This document shows positions 25,707-38,326 of a stretch of DNA of 64,000 nt, piece by piece (position 1 is the first letter of the stretch; each line of letters starts with the position of its first letter). Position numbers and translations under genes: made by a program. A model generated the notes under the pieces. That model ran no database searches. It was not told the DNA's origin and was given only the letters and a program-made list of their open reading frames with translations. The stretch is taken from positions 3,748,501 to 3,812,500 of the forward strand of contig NZ_CP020947.1 in the NCBI RefSeq assembly GCF_000172795.2, written 5' to 3'. This DNA comes from Rhizobium sp. CIAT894 (GTDB lineage: Bacteria; Pseudomonadota; Alphaproteobacteria; Rhizobiales; Rhizobiaceae).

Positions 25707-28169
25707 ATGAATACCGTTTCCAAGCCAGTTATTCCCTCCCCCGCCCCGCGCAGCTCAAAGCCGGAAATTCTCGCCGAAGAAATCATCGAACGTCTGACCT
25801 ACCGCATCGGCAAGGATGCCAAGGTGGCAAAACCGCATGACTGGCTGACGGCGACGATCCTGGTGGTCCGCGACCGCATCATCGATCGGTGGATGGCCTC
25901 CACCCGCGAAGTTTATGCAACCGGCGCCAAGCGAGTTTATTATCTTTCCCTCGAATTCCTGATCGGCCGCCTGATGCGCGATGCCGTCTCGAACCTCGGG
26001 CTGATGGAAGAGGTGCGGGATGCGCTTGCCTCGCTCGGCGTCGACGTCAACGTCATCGCCGGCCTGGAGCCGGACGCCGCGCTCGGCAACGGCGGTCTCG
26101 GTCGGCTGGCCGCCTGTTTCATGGAAAGCATGGCCACGGTCGACGTTCCGGCCTATGGCTACGGCATCCGCTACGTCCACGGCCTCTTCCGCCAGCAGAT
26201 GGCCGACGGCTGGCAGGTGGAACTGCCCGAGAACTGGCTCGCTCACGGCAATCCCTGGGAATTCGAGCGCCGCGAGAGTTCCTATGAAATCGGCTTCGGC
26301 GGTGCCGTCGAATTCATCACCACCCACGACGATCAGCCGCGCTACGTCTGGAAGCCGGCCGAACGCGTCATTGCCGCCGCCTTCGATACGCCGGCCGTCG
26401 GCTGGCGCGGCAAGCGCGTCAACACGCTGCGCCTCTGGTCGGCGCAACCGATCGATCCGATCCTGCTCGATGCTTTCAATGCCGGCGACCATATCGGCGC
26501 GCTGCGCGAAAGCAACAAGGCCGAAAGCCTGACTCGGGTTCTCTATCCTGCCGACGCGACGCCTGCCGGTCAGGAACTGCGTCTGCGCCAGGAATTCTTC
26601 TTCTCGTCGGCCTCGCTGCAGGACATCCTGCGCCGCCATCTGCAGCAATATGACGATTTCACTTCGCTGCCGGATAAGGTGGCGATCCAGCTCAACGATA
26701 CCCATCCCGCGGTTTCGGTCGCCGAACTCGTGCGCTTGCTCTGCGACGTGCACGGCATGGATTTCGATCAGGCCTGGGATATCACCCGCCGCACCTTCTC
26801 CTACACCAACCATACGCTTCTGCCCGAAGCGCTGGAAAGCTGGCCGGTTCCGCTGTTCGAGCGGCTGCTGCCGCGCCACATGCAGATCGTCTACGCGATC
26901 AACGCCAAGATCCTGCTCGAAGCCCGCAAGGGCAAAAACTTCTCCGACAGCGAAATCCGCTCGATCTCGCTGATCGAGGAAAGCGGCGACCGCCGCGTGC
27001 GCATGGGCAACCTCGCCTTCATCGGTTCGCATTCGATCAACGGCGTCTCGGCGCTGCACACCGAACTGATGAAGGTCACGGTCTTCGCCGACCTGCACAA
27101 GCTCTATCCCGACCGCATCAACAACAAGACCAACGGCATCACGCCGCGCCGCTGGCTGCAGCAGTGCAATCCCGGTCTCACCGGCCTGATCCGCGAGGCG
27201 ATCGGCGACGAATTCCTTGACGATGCCGAGAAGCTGACGCCGCTCGACAAGTTCGCCTCCGACCCGACCTTCCAGCAGAAGTTTGCGGCGGTGAAGCGCG
27301 CCAACAAGGTGGCGCTCTCCAATCTCGTCGCCAGCCGCATGGGCGTGAAGCTCGATCCGTCGGCAATGTTCGACATCCAGATCAAGCGCATCCACGAATA
27401 CAAGCGCCAGCTTCTGAACATCATCGAAGCCGTCGCGCTCTACGACCAGATCCGCTCGCATCCGGAGCTCGACTGGGTGCCGCGCGTGAAACTCTTCGCC
27501 GGCAAGGCGGCACCGAGCTACTACAACGCCAAGCTGATCATCAAGCTGATCAACGACGTCGCCCGCACGATCAACAACGACCCGTCGGTGCGCGGCCTGC
27601 TGAAGGTCGTCTTCGTGCCGAATTACAATGTCTCGCTCGCCGAAGTCATGGTTCCGGCCGCCGACCTCTCCGAGCAGATCTCTACCGCCGGCATGGAAGC
27701 ATCCGGCACCGGTAACATGAAGTTCGGCCTTAACGGCGCCTTGACGATCGGCACACTCGACGGCGCCAATGTCGAGATGCGCGACAATGTCGGCGAGGAC
27801 AATATCGTCATCTTCGGCCTCAGAGCCGACGAGGTCGCGAAGGTCCGCAGCGACGGCCACAATCCCCGCGCCATCATCGAGGGATCGCGCGAACTCGCCC
27901 AGGCGCTTTCGGCCATCGGTTCCGGCGTTTTCTCCCCCGATGACCGCAACCGCTACACGGCGCTGATCGACGGCATCTACTCCCACGACTGGTTCATGGT
28001 CGCTGCCGATTTCGACGCCTATGCCCAGGCGCAGCGCGAAGTCGATCAGATCTGGACCAACCAGTCCGCCTGGTACACCAAGACGATCAACAACACGGCG
28101 CGGATGGGCTGGTTCTCTTCCGACCGGACGATCAGGCAATATGCAGACGAAATCTGGAGAGCCGGATGA
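25707..28169 (+). CDS. glgP: Glycogen phosphorylase
   Basis: 820 residues, normal for the family. Releases glucose-1-phosphate from glycogen chain ends with phosphate, in the cytosol, using pyridoxal phosphate. The Schiff-base lysine is in EASGTGNMKFGLNGALTIGT, and other signatures include ALGNGGLGRLAACFMESMAT, the AIQLNDTHPAVSVAEL segment and NGITPRRWL. First gene of glgP-glgB-glgC-glgA-pgm-glgX, so breakdown and synthesis enzymes share a transcript. The stop overlaps the glgB start by four bases (ATGA). Confidence 0.97.
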   Translation: MNTVSKPVIPSPAPRSSKPEILAEEIIERLTYRIGKDAKVAKPHDWLTATILVVRDRIIDRWMASTREVYATGAKRVYYLSLEFLIGRLMRDAVSNLGLMEEVRDALASLGVDVNVIAGLEPDAALGNGGLGRLAACFMESMATVDVPAYGYGIRYVHGLFRQQMADGWQVELPENWLAHGNPWEFERRESSYEIGFGGAVEFITTHDDQPRYVWKPAERVIAAAFDTPAVGWRGKRVNTLRLWSAQPIDPILLDAFNAGDHIGALRESNKAESLTRVLYPADATPAGQELRLRQEFFFSSASLQDILRRHLQQYDDFTSLPDKVAIQLNDTHPAVSVAELVRLLCDVHGMDFDQAWDITRRTFSYTNHTLLPEALESWPVPLFERLLPRHMQIVYAINAKILLEARKGKNFSDSEIRSISLIEESGDRRVRMGNLAFIGSHSINGVSALHTELMKVTVFADLHKLYPDRINNKTNGITPRRWLQQCNPGLTGLIREAIGDEFLDDAEKLTPLDKFASDPTFQQKFAAVKRANKVALSNLVASRMGVKLDPSAMFDIQIKRIHEYKRQLLNIIEAVALYDQIRSHPELDWVPRVKLFAGKAAPSYYNAKLIIKLINDVARTINNDPSVRGLLKVVFVPNYNVSLAEVMVPAADLSEQISTAGMEASGTGNMKFGLNGALTIGTLDGANVEMRDNVGEDNIVIFGLRADEVAKVRSDGHNPRAIIEGSRELAQALSAIGSGVFSPDDRNRYTALIDGIYSHDWFMVAADFDAYAQAQREVDQIWTNQSAWYTKTINNTARMGWFSSDRTIRQYADEIWRAG

Positions 28170-30373
28170 AAACGCCGAAAACCGTCCCTGAAGTAAAGCT
28201 TTCCTGGGAAATTTCGGCAGATGAAATCGCAGCGATCCTTGCCGGATCGCATTCCAATCCCTTTGCCGTGCTGGGTGTGCACCAGACAGGCGACACCTTC
28301 GTCGCCCGGTGTTTCATTCCGGGCGCGGAGGAAGTGACCGCCATGACGCTCGACGGCGGCGTCATCGGCGAACTCAAGCCACTTCACACCGATGGCTTTT
28401 TCGCCGGCCCGGTTTCCCTGACCAAGCTCCAGCCGGTGCGTTACCGCGCCCGGCGCGGCGATGCCGAATGGGCCGTCACCGATCCGTACAGCTTCGGTCC
28501 GGTGCTCGGGCCGATGGATGATTATTTTGCCCGGCAGGGCTCGCATCTGCGCCTGTTCGACAAGATGGGCGCCCACCTCATCAAGCATGACGGCGCCCAG
28601 GGCATCCATTTCGCCGTCTGGGCCCCGAATGCGCAACGCGTCTCCGTCGTCGGCGATTTCAACAATTGGGACGGTCGCCGCCACGTCATGCGCTTCCGCG
28701 CCGATAGCGGCATCTGGGAGATCTTTGCTCCCGATGTCCCGATCGGCGTTGCCTACAAGTTCGAAATCCGCGGCCAGGACGGCGTGCTGCTGCCGCTGAA
28801 GGCCGACCCCTTCGCCCGCCGCAGCGAACTGCGGCCGAAAACCGCCTCCATTACCGCCGCCGAGCTGGAGCAGGAGTGGGAAGACGAAGCCCATCTGAAG
28901 CACTGGCGCGAGGCCGACAAGCGCCGCCAGCCGATCTCGATCTACGAGGTGCATGCCGCCTCATGGCAGCGACGGCAGGACGGCACGATGCTTTCCTGGG
29001 ACGAGCTTGCCTCCAGCCTCATCCCCTATTGCGCCGACATGGGTTTTACCCATATCGAATTCCTGCCGATCACAGAGCACCCCTATGATCCTTCCTGGGG
29101 TTACCAGACGACCGGCCTTTACGCGCCGACCGCCCGTTTCGGCGAGCCGGAAGGTTTCGCCCGTTTCGTCAACGGCTGCCACAAGGTCGGCATCGGCGTC
29201 ATCCTCGACTGGGTGCCGGCGCATTTCCCGACCGACGAGCACGGCCTCGGCTGGTTCGACGGCACGGCACTCTACGAGCACGAAGACCCGCGCAAAGGCT
29301 TCCACCCCGACTGGAGTACGGCGATCTACAATTTCGGCCGCACCGAGGTCGTTTCCTATCTCGTCAACAACGCACTCTACTGGGCCGAGAAATTCCATCT
29401 CGACGGTCTGCGCGTCGATGCCGTCGCCTCGATGCTCTATCTCGATTATTCCCGCAAGCACGGCGAGTGGATCCCGAACGAATATGGCGGCAACGAAAAC
29501 CTCGAAGCGGTCCGCTTTCTGCAGGATCTCAACATCCGCATCTACGGCCAGCATTCCAACGTCATGACCATCGCCGAGGAATCGACGTCCTGGCCGAAGG
29601 TCTCGCAACCCGTGCATGAAGGCGGCCTCGGCTTCGGCTTCAAGTGGAACATGGGCTTCATGCACGACACGCTGAGCTACATGAGCCGCGATCCCATATA
29701 TCGCGGGCACCATCACAACGAACTTACCTTCGGCCTGCTCTACGCCTATTCGGAAAATTTCGTGCTGCCGCTCTCGCATGACGAGGTTGTCCATGGCAAA
29801 GGCTCGCTGATCGCCAAGATGCCGGGCGACGACTGGCAGAAATTCGCCAATCTGCGCGCCTACTACGCTTATATGTGGGGCTATCCCGGCAAGAAGCTGC
29901 TGTTCATGGGCCAGGAATTCGCTCAGTGGAGCGAGTGGAGCGAGGCAAAGTCGCTCGATTGGAACCTGCTTCAATACCGCATGCACGAGGGCATGCGCCG
30001 CCTGGTGCGCGATCTCAATTTCACCTATCGCAGCAAGCCGGCACTGCATGAGCGGGACTGCGAGGGCGAAGGTTTCGAATGGCTCGTCGCCGACGACCAC
30101 CAGAACTCCGTCTTTGCCTGGCTGCGCAAGGCGCCGGGCCAGAAGCCGATCGCCGTCATCACCAATTTCACCCCCGTCTACCGCGAGAACTACATGATCC
30201 GCCTGCCCTTCGCAGGCCGCTGGCGGGAAATACTGAACACCGATGCCGACATCTACGGCGGCAGCGGTAAGGGCAATGGCGGGCGCGTGCAGGCCGTCGA
30301 TGCCGGCGGCAACATCACCTGCTCGATTACCCTGCCGCCCTTGGCGACAATCATGCTTGAACCTGAAAATTAA
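28166..30373 (+). CDS. glgB: 1,4-alpha-glucan branching enzyme
   Basis: 735 residues. Cuts an alpha-1,4 chain and rejoins it as an alpha-1,6 branch. Order: N-terminal N1 beta-domain ([12 protein letters not shown]), CBM48 module ([20 protein letters not shown]), GH13 catalytic barrel and a C-terminal beta-domain. The four GH13 regions are visible: [26 protein letters not shown] (nucleophile Asp), [10 protein letters not shown] (acid Glu) and [14 protein letters not shown]. It is translationally coupled to glgP by an ATGA overlap, and followed by glgC after 19 bp. Confidence 0.97.
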   Translation: MKTPKTVPEVKLSWEISADEIAAILAGSHSNPFAVLGVHQTGDTFVARCFIPGAEEVTAMTLDGGVIGELKPLHTDGFFAGPVSLTKLQPVRYRARRGDAEWAVTDPYSFGPVLGPMDDYFARQGSHLRLFDKMGAHLIKHDGAQGIHFAVWAPNAQRVSVVGDFNNWDGRRHVMRFRADSGIWEIFAPDVPIGVAYKFEIRGQDGVLLPLKADPFARRSELRPKTASITAAELEQEWEDEAHLKHWREADKRRQPISIYEVHAASWQRRQDGTMLSWDELASSLIPYCADMGFTHIEFLPITEHPYDPSWGYQTTGLYAPTARFGEPEGFARFVNGCHKVGIGVILDWVPAHFPTDEHGLGWFDGTALYEHEDPRKGFHPDWSTAIYNFGRTEVVSYLVNNALYWAEKFHLDGLRVDAVASMLYLDYSRKHGEWIPNEYGGNENLEAVRFLQDLNIRIYGQHSNVMTIAEESTSWPKVSQPVHEGGLGFGFKWNMGFMHDTLSYMSRDPIYRGHHHNELTFGLLYAYSENFVLPLSHDEVVHGKGSLIAKMPGDDWQKFANLRAYYAYMWGYPGKKLLFMGQEFAQWSEWSEAKSLDWNLLQYRMHEGMRRLVRDLNFTYRSKPALHERDCEGEGFEWLVADDHQNSVFAWLRKAPGQKPIAVITNFTPVYRENYMIRLPFAGRWREILNTDADIYGGSGKGNGGRVQAVDAGGNITCSITLPPLATIMLEPEN

Positions 30374-30392
30374 TGACTGGTGGGAGGAGAAA

Positions 30393-31655
30393 ATGGTAGA
30401 AAAGCGCGTTCAGCCACTTGCCCGCGATGCAATGGCATATGTTCTGGCGGGCGGCAGGGGGAGCCGTCTCAAGGAACTCACCGACCGGCGTGCAAAGCCC
30501 GCCGTCTATTTCGGCGGCAAGGCCCGCATCATCGATTTCGCCCTGTCGAACGCCCTGAACTCCGGCATTCGCCGCATCGGCGTTGCCACGCAATACAAGG
30601 CGCATTCGCTGATCCGCCACATGCAGCGCGGCTGGAACTTCTTCCGCCCCGAGCGCAACGAGAGCTTCGACATCCTGCCGGCCAGCCAACGTGTCTCCGA
30701 GACGCAATGGTATGAAGGCACCGCCGACGCCGTCTATCAGAACATCGACATCATCGAGGATTACGGTGTCGAATACATGGTCATTCTCGCCGGCGACCAC
30801 GTCTACAAGATGGACTATGAATGGATGCTGCAGCAGCACGTCGATTCCGGCGCCGACGTCACTATCGGCTGCCTGGAAGTGCCGCGCATGGAGGCGACAG
30901 GCTTCGGCGTCATGCATGTCAACGACAAGGACGAGATCATCGCCTTCGTCGAGAAGCCGGCCGATCCGCCGCCCATTCCCGACAAGCCGGATTTTGCCCT
31001 CGCCTCGATGGGCATCTACGTCTTCCACACCAAATTCCTGCTCGACGCGCTGCGCCGCGACGCCGCCGACCCGAGCTCGAGCCGCGACTTCGGCAAGGAC
31101 ATCATCCCCTATATCGTCCAGCACGGTAAGGCGGTCGCCCACCGCTTCGCCAAGTCCTGCGTCCGTTCCGATTTCGAGCACGAACCCTACTGGCGCGACG
31201 TCGGCACGATCGACGCCTATTGGCAGGCCAATATCGACCTGACGGCAATCGTGCCGGAGCTCGACATCTACGACAAATCCTGGCCGATCTGGACCTATGC
31301 AGAGATCACCCCACCGGCGAAATTCGTCCATGACGACGAGGATCGCCGCGGCTCGGCCACCTCCTCCGTCGTGTCGGGCGACTGCATCATCTCGGGCGCC
31401 AGCCTCAACAACAGCCTGCTCTTTACCGGTGTCAGGGCCAACTCTTTCTCCAAATTGGAAGGCGCGGTCATCCTGCCGAACGTGAAGATCGGGCGGCGTG
31501 CGCAGCTCAAGAATGTGGTGATCGACCATGGCGTCGTCATTCCGGAAGGCCTTGTTGTCGGCGAGGATGCCGAACTCGACGCCAAACGCTTCCGGCGGAC
31601 GGAAAGCGGCATCTGCCTGATCACCCAACCGATGATCGACAAGCTGGATATCTGA
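30393..31655 (+). CDS. glgC: Glucose-1-phosphate adenylyltransferase (ADP-glucose pyrophosphorylase)
   Basis: 420 residues, the standard length, starting at the ATG at 30393 after GGGAGGAGAAA; longer in-frame starts lie within glgB and are rejected. Makes ADP-glucose from ATP and glucose-1-phosphate, the committed and usually allosterically controlled step of glycogen synthesis. Nucleotide-binding loop [20 protein letters not shown] (basic residues that also serve the regulator), substrate motifs [21 protein letters not shown] and VEKP. The C-terminal left-handed beta-helix contains [19 protein letters not shown]. Confidence 0.97.
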   Translation: MVEKRVQPLARDAMAYVLAGGRGSRLKELTDRRAKPAVYFGGKARIIDFALSNALNSGIRRIGVATQYKAHSLIRHMQRGWNFFRPERNESFDILPASQRVSETQWYEGTADAVYQNIDIIEDYGVEYMVILAGDHVYKMDYEWMLQQHVDSGADVTIGCLEVPRMEATGFGVMHVNDKDEIIAFVEKPADPPPIPDKPDFALASMGIYVFHTKFLLDALRRDAADPSSSRDFGKDIIPYIVQHGKAVAHRFAKSCVRSDFEHEPYWRDVGTIDAYWQANIDLTAIVPELDIYDKSWPIWTYAEITPPAKFVHDDEDRRGSATSSVVSGDCIISGASLNNSLLFTGVRANSFSKLEGAVILPNVKIGRRAQLKNVVIDHGVVIPEGLVVGEDAELDAKRFRRTESGICLITQPMIDKLDI

Positions 31656-31658
31656 CTT

Positions 31659-33101
31659 ATGAAAGTTCTTTCGGTTTCGTCCGAAGTCTTCCCTTTGATC
31701 AAGACAGGGGGCCTGGCCGATGTGTCAGGCGCCCTGCCGATTGCTCTGAAAGCCTTCGGGGTCGAAACCAAGACCCTCCTGCCCGGCTATCCCGCCGTCA
31801 TGAAGGTCATTCGCGACCCCGTCGTCAGGCTGGAATTCCCCGACCTGCTCGGCGAGAAGGCAACCGTGCTGGAGGTTGAGCACGAGGGCCTCGATCTGCT
31901 CGTCCTCGATGCGCCGGCCTATTACGACAGGCCGGGCGGCCCCTATCTCGATCCGCTCGGCAAGGATTATCCCGACAACTGGCGGCGTTTCGCCGCTCTG
32001 TCGCTCGCCGCCTCCGAGATCGCTGCCGGGCTGCTGCCCGGCTGGCGGCCGGATCTCGTCCACACCCACGACTGGCAGGCGGCGCTGACCTCGGTCTATA
32101 TGCGTTACTATCCGACGCCGGAACTGCCGAGCGTGCTGACCATCCACAACATCGCTTTCCAGGGCCAGTTCGGTTCGGAGATCTTTCCCGGCCTGCGGCT
32201 GCCCGCTCATGCCTTCGCCACCGAAAGCATCGAATATTACGGCACTGTCGGCTTCCTCAAGGGCGGCCTGAAGACCGCCCACGCAATCACCACGGTGAGC
32301 CCCACCTATGCCGACGAGATCCTGACGCCGGAGTTCGGCATGGGGCTCGACGGTGTCATCGCCAGCCGCATCGATGATCTTCACGGCATCGTCAACGGCA
32401 TCGACACCGATATCTGGAACCCGGCGACCGATCCTGTCGTCCACACCCATTATGGCCCGACGACGCTGAAGAACCGTGAGGAGAACCGGCGCTCGATTGC
32501 CGAATTCTTCCGTCTCGACAATGACGACGCCCCGATCTTCTGCGTCATCAGCCGTCTCACCTGGCAGAAGGGCATGGATATCGTCGCCAACGTCGCCGAC
32601 GAAATCGTCGCCATGGGCGGCAAACTCGTCGTGCTCGGCTCCGGCGAAGCGGCGCTCGAAGGCGCCCTGCTTGCCTCCGCCAGCCGCCATCCCGGCCGTA
32701 TCGGCGTCTCGATCGGCTATAACGAACCGATGTCGCATCTGATGCAGGCCGGCTGCGACGCGATTATCATCCCCTCGCGCTTCGAACCCTGCGGCCTGAC
32801 CCAGCTTTACGGCCTGCGTTACGGCTGTGTGCCGATCGTCGCCCGCACCGGCGGGCTGAACGACACGGTGATCGACGCCAATCATGCCGCACTTGCGGCG
32901 AAAGTGGCAACCGGCATACAATTCTCACCCGTGACGGAAACCGGCATGCTACAGGCAATCCGCCGTGCGATGCATTTTTACGCGGACCGAAAACTCTGGA
33001 CCCAATTGCAAAAGCAAGGCATGAAATCGGATGTCTCCTGGGAGAAGAGCGCCGAACGCTACGCTGCCCTCTATTCAAGCCTCGTCTCGAAAGGCATGTG
33101 A
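31659..33101 (+). CDS. glgA: Glycogen synthase (ADP-glucose)
   Basis: 480 residues, starting three bases after the glgC stop. GT5 retaining glycosyltransferase that adds glucose from ADP-glucose to a growing alpha-1,4-glucan. The ADP-glucose-binding motif [13 protein letters not shown] begins at Lys15. [14 protein letters not shown] and [12 protein letters not shown] are family segments, and the C-terminal Rossmann domain shows [12 protein letters not shown] and [18 protein letters not shown] (the catalytic Glu region). Sits centrally in the operon, six bases before pgm. Confidence 0.97.
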   Translation: MKVLSVSSEVFPLIKTGGLADVSGALPIALKAFGVETKTLLPGYPAVMKVIRDPVVRLEFPDLLGEKATVLEVEHEGLDLLVLDAPAYYDRPGGPYLDPLGKDYPDNWRRFAALSLAASEIAAGLLPGWRPDLVHTHDWQAALTSVYMRYYPTPELPSVLTIHNIAFQGQFGSEIFPGLRLPAHAFATESIEYYGTVGFLKGGLKTAHAITTVSPTYADEILTPEFGMGLDGVIASRIDDLHGIVNGIDTDIWNPATDPVVHTHYGPTTLKNREENRRSIAEFFRLDNDDAPIFCVISRLTWQKGMDIVANVADEIVAMGGKLVVLGSGEAALEGALLASASRHPGRIGVSIGYNEPMSHLMQAGCDAIIIPSRFEPCGLTQLYGLRYGCVPIVARTGGLNDTVIDANHAALAAKVATGIQFSPVTETGMLQAIRRAMHFYADRKLWTQLQKQGMKSDVSWEKSAERYAALYSSLVSKGM

Positions 33102-34739
<1,638 letters not shown>

Positions 34740-34751
34740 TCCGGGGGGACT

Positions 34752-36731
34752 ATGCGGGGAAAGAGTTCGGCGCAAGGCGGCGCGATCGTCTTCGAGACCG
34801 GCGTCGAATTTGCGGTGTGGTCGCATGATGCCGCACAGATTGAGCTCTGCCTCTTCGATGATCACGGCAACAGGGAATTCGCGCGCCTGCCGATGGCGCG
34901 CGACAGCAACCACACCCATCGTCTCTTCGTCGACGGACTGAAACAGGGGGCTCGCTACGGCTATCGCGCCGACGGGATTTACGCGCCTGACAACGGCCTC
35001 TGGTTCGATCCCTCCAAGCTGCTGATCGACCCCTACGCCAAGGAGATCGACCGGCCGTTCCGCTACGATCCCCGCCTCGGCATCTATGGCGAGGATAGCC
35101 AGGATCTGATGCCGAAGGCGATCGTCACCACCGATAGCCCAGCCGCAATCGGCAAGCCGCTCTTCAAACCCGGCTGCTTTATTTATGAAGTGGCGGTGCG
35201 GCCCTTCACCATGCTCCATCCCGATGTGCCGGAGGCTGAGCGCGGCACGGTCGCAGCCCTTGCCCATCCCTCCGTCATCGCGCATCTGAAGCGGATCGGT
35301 GTCGATGCCGTCGAACTGATGCCGATCACCGCCTGGATCGACGAACGCCATCTGCCGCCGCTCGGCCTCACCAACGGCTGGGGCTACAATCCCGTCGCCT
35401 TCATGGCGCTCGATCCCCGGATCGTCCCCGGCGGCATTAGGGAATTGCGCGAGACGGTCGCAGCCCTCCATGCCGAAGGCATCGCCGTCATCCTCGACCT
35501 GGTCTTCAACCATACCGGCGAGAGCGACCGTTACGGGACGACACTGTCGCTGCGCGGCCTCGACAACCTGCATTATTACCGCCACGCTCAGAATGGGCCG
35601 GGCGAACTGGTCAACGACACCGGCACCGGCAACACGCTCGCCTGCGATCATCCTCAGGTCCGACGTCTCGTCATCGACAGCCTGCGCCATTTCGTGCTGA
35701 ACGCCGGCGTCGACGGTTTTCGCTTCGATCTTGCCCCCGTGCTCGGCCGCACCGCGACAGGCTTCGAGCGCGACGGCGGGACGCTTGCCGCGATCCTTTC
35801 CGACGATATGCTTGCCGACCGGATCATGATCGCCGAACCCTGGGATATCGGTCCGGGCGGTTATCAGCTCGGCAATTTCCCCAGCCCCTTCCTGGAATGG
35901 AACGACCGGGTTCGCGACGATCTCCGTTGCTACTGGCGCGGCGACGACTGGAAGACCGGTTCGCTCGCAACCGCACTTGCGGGCTCCTCCGACATCTTCT
36001 CCCGCAGCGGGGGCACAGAGACGCGCAGCGTCAATTTCCTTGCCGCCCATGACGGCTTCACGCTGACCGATCTCGTCTCCTACGCCGGCAAGCACAATGA
36101 CGCCAATGGCGAGCACAATCGTGACGGCCACAACGAGAACCATTCCTGGAACAATGGCGTCGAGGGGGAAACCGTCTATCCCTCGATCCGCAAGCGCCGC
36201 CGGGACGATGTGATGGCGCTGATATCGACGCTCTTTGCCACCCGCGGCAGCATCATGCTGACGGCAGGCGACGAGGGCGGCCGCAGCCAGCACGGCAACA
36301 ACAACGCCTATTGCCAGGACAACGAGATCACCTGGCTGGATTGGAAGGCATTGGACGAGGATCTTGTCGCCCATACCGCCTTCGTCGCAGGACTGCGCCG
36401 CCGCTTCACGGTCTTTTCCGAAACGGGTTTCCTGTCCGGCAACGGCGATGTCGAATGGATCTCGCTTTCGGGCGAACCGATGACTGTTGCCGAATGGGAG
36501 ACGCCGTCGCTCTCCACCCTCGGCATGCTGCTTGCGACTGGTGACAGCTCGCTGCGCGGCAGGCAGACCCGGCTTGCCGTGCTCTTCAATCGCTCGGAGA
36601 GCCGTCAGCTCTTTACGCTGCCTTGCGAGGGCGAACCGGGCTGGCGCCAACTGACGCCGGAGGGGGCGAAAAAAGCCGGCGCCCGCGTAACCGTCGAGCC
36701 ACGCTCCGTCGCCTTTTTTGCAGAAAAATGA
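34752..36731 (+). CDS. glgX: Glycogen debranching enzyme
   Basis: 659 residues. GH13 isoamylase-type enzyme that removes alpha-1,6-linked side chains left by GlgP. N-terminal CBM48-like module (FAVWSHDAAQIELCLFDDHG), catalytic barrel with LDLVFNHTGE, the nucleophile in GVDGFRFDLAPVLGR, the acid in IAEPWDIGPGGYQLGNF, and NFLAAHDGFTLTDLVSYAGK. Last gene of the glycogen operon, 12 bp after pgm, so mobilisation enzymes sit at both ends of the transcript. No obvious terminator was seen before the next gene. Confidence 0.95.
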   Translation: MRGKSSAQGGAIVFETGVEFAVWSHDAAQIELCLFDDHGNREFARLPMARDSNHTHRLFVDGLKQGARYGYRADGIYAPDNGLWFDPSKLLIDPYAKEIDRPFRYDPRLGIYGEDSQDLMPKAIVTTDSPAAIGKPLFKPGCFIYEVAVRPFTMLHPDVPEAERGTVAALAHPSVIAHLKRIGVDAVELMPITAWIDERHLPPLGLTNGWGYNPVAFMALDPRIVPGGIRELRETVAALHAEGIAVILDLVFNHTGESDRYGTTLSLRGLDNLHYYRHAQNGPGELVNDTGTGNTLACDHPQVRRLVIDSLRHFVLNAGVDGFRFDLAPVLGRTATGFERDGGTLAAILSDDMLADRIMIAEPWDIGPGGYQLGNFPSPFLEWNDRVRDDLRCYWRGDDWKTGSLATALAGSSDIFSRSGGTETRSVNFLAAHDGFTLTDLVSYAGKHNDANGEHNRDGHNENHSWNNGVEGETVYPSIRKRRRDDVMALISTLFATRGSIMLTAGDEGGRSQHGNNNAYCQDNEITWLDWKALDEDLVAHTAFVAGLRRRFTVFSETGFLSGNGDVEWISLSGEPMTVAEWETPSLSTLGMLLATGDSSLRGRQTRLAVLFNRSESRQLFTLPCEGEPGWRQLTPEGAKKAGARVTVEPRSVAFFAEK

Positions 36732-36820
36732 CCGCCTCCCCCTCCTCCCGCAAATCCTTGTCGCAATCGTCATAAATGCACGATAAGGCTTTGGCCGGCG
36801 GCCTATTTCACGAGGAATTC

Positions 36821-37309
36821 ATGGTCACGGAAATTTCACTCTCCGACGTGCGGGGACTGATTGGTATGGAAACAGGCCTTTCGGACTGGATCACCGTCGA
36901 CCAGACGATGATCGACGCTTTCGCGTCGGCGACCGGCGACCATCAGTTCATTCATGTCGATCCCGAGCGCGCCGCGGTCGAGAGCCCCTTCGGCGGCACC
37001 ATCGCCCATGGCTTCCTGACGCTGTCTCTGCTGTCGGCGATGAACTACAACTGCCTGCCCAGAGTGCGTGAGCAGACCATGGGCATCAATTACGGCTTCG
37101 ATCGCGTCCGCTTCATGACGCCGGTCAAGAGCGGCGCCCGCGTCCGCGGCCGCTTCCTGCTCGCCGACGCCCGCTTTCGCGGCGGCGGCATGCTGATGAC
37201 CACCTATGACGCTTCGATCGAGATCGAAAACGAGAAGAAGCCGGCGCTGACGGCAAGATGGATCACCATCATCCAATTCGACCCGAAGGATCGTCCCGAG
37301 GACGTTTGA
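36821..37309 (+). CDS. MaoC-like (hot-dog fold) hydratase
   Basis: 162 residues from the ATG at 36821, six bases after GAGGAA; the ATG at 36776 has no ribosome site. The R-specific enoyl-CoA hydratase motif is present: DAFASATGDHQFIHVDPERA and SPFGGTIAHGFLTLSLLSAM, with the Asp-His pair (GDHQFIH) and the conserved Ser/Gly region. Such enzymes hydrate crotonyl-CoA-like substrates to (R)-3-hydroxyacyl-CoA, often to feed polyhydroxybutyrate or beta-oxidation. It lies 90 bp after glgX; carbon-storage linkage is only suggestive. Confidence 0.85.
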   Translation: MVTEISLSDVRGLIGMETGLSDWITVDQTMIDAFASATGDHQFIHVDPERAAVESPFGGTIAHGFLTLSLLSAMNYNCLPRVREQTMGINYGFDRVRFMTPVKSGARVRGRFLLADARFRGGGMLMTTYDASIEIENEKKPALTARWITIIQFDPKDRPEDV

Positions 37310-37324
37310 GCAAAACGCCGCTTG

Positions 37325-37723
37325 CTACTCGACCGACTTGCAGACGGCTTCGAGTGCGTGCCCGTCCGGATCCATCACGAACGCCGCATAATAGTGTTCG
37401 CCGTAGTGAGGGCGTAAGCCTGGACCACCATTGTCATCGCCGCCATGTGCGATTGCCGCGGCATGGAACTGATCGACCGCCTGTCGGCTCGGCGCGGCAA
37501 AGGCCAGATGAAAACCCGGGCCGGCCGGGCGCTGGCCATCCGGCCGATGTTTGATCGCCAGCTTGTCTCCGCCGCCGGCAAGGCCGTAGCCGACCGCCTG
37601 TTCCGTCTGCCCCGGCCTGATGTCATCCCAGACCCTGACATAACCGAGCGCGCCAAGGGCGGCATCGTAAAATGCCGCCGACCGCTCGATATCGGAAACG
37701 CCGAGAGAAGCATGGTGCAGCAT
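37325..37723 (-). CDS. Glyoxalase/bleomycin-resistance (VOC) family protein
   Basis: 132 residues made of two beta-alpha-beta-beta-beta modules: MLHHASLGVSDIERSAAFYD at the start with the metal-ligand His, and YYAAFVMDPDGHALEAVCKS at the end with the usual D-P-D-G-x-x-L-E motif. Likely a metal-dependent lyase, isomerase or dioxygenase-fold protein of unknown substrate. It lies downstream of soxG on the same strand with a 54-bp gap and may be read with the sox operon. Confidence 0.85.
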   Translation of the reverse strand: MLHHASLGVSDIERSAAFYDAALGALGYVRVWDDIRPGQTEQAVGYGLAGGGDKLAIKHRPDGQRPAGPGFHLAFAAPSRQAVDQFHAAAIAHGGDDNGGPGLRPHYGEHYYAAFVMDPDGHALEAVCKSVE

Positions 37724-37777
37724 TTGGAGCCTTTCCGGGTTAGCTATCCCTCAACAACCGCTCAGGATGACCCAGCC

Positions 37778-38326
37778 TCAATGCCCGGCGTCGTGAGCCG
37801 CCTCGTTCAGCAGCCCGAAGACGAAATCCGAAAACGACCGCCAGCACTCCACCCGGAACGTCTCTTCATCCGTGCGGAGAATCACGATCTCCGCCTTGCC
37901 GAAGATCGTGCGCGATGCAGCCCCGACCGGGAACGAAGAAAGCGACAGATCCTGCGGGCAGCCGGCGGAAATTGTCGTTTCCGCGCCCGGTCCCGAGACG
38001 ATGATCGCGACATTGCGGTGAGAAACGTCGGTCGCCGAGTGCACGGCGCCGACGCCGGAAAGAACGGCCATCAGATCCGCGCCGGCCTCGTCGATGACAA
38101 GCCATTCGTCCGGTCCGATCCAGAGCACCGATCGCGCACCGGCCCGGCTGGATGTCTTCGGGGTGGTCGGCACGGACAGACCGAGAGCGGCGGACAGCGC
38201 TGCCAGCGATTCCGCCGGCGCGCGCAACGCTACCCTGCTTGCGACCGGTGCGATCGTCAGGCGTACCGTTGCGGAGCCGCCGAGACGGCCGGCAAGCACC
38301 GGCTTGCGAATTGCGACGTCAGCCAT
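37778..38326 (-). CDS. soxG: Sarcosine oxidase, gamma subunit
   Basis: 182 residues from the ATG at 38326, which overlaps the soxA stop by eight bases; an upstream in-frame start at 38350 is less likely. Structural subunit of heterotetrameric sarcosine oxidase, related to the folate-binding half of SoxA/aminomethyltransferase. Typical segments: SVLWIGPDEWLVIDE, SATDVSHRNVAIIVSGPGAE, and CPQDLSLSSFPVGAASRTIFGKAEIVI in part. Last sox gene of soxB-soxD-soxA-soxG. Confidence 0.93.
   Translation of the reverse strand: MADVAIRKPVLAGRLGGSATVRLTIAPVASRVALRAPAESLAALSAALGLSVPTTPKTSSRAGARSVLWIGPDEWLVIDEAGADLMAVLSGVGAVHSATDVSHRNVAIIVSGPGAETTISAGCPQDLSLSSFPVGAASRTIFGKAEIVILRTDEETFRVECWRSFSDFVFGLLNEAAHDAGH

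Noticed and set aside
25755..28139. Long antisense open frame opposite glgP
   Set aside because: Same reason: an antisense shadow of a strongly conserved gene. Similar frames opposite the genes at 17.5-19.9, 21.4-23.2, 30.3-31.6 and 31.7-32.9 kb were rejected too.
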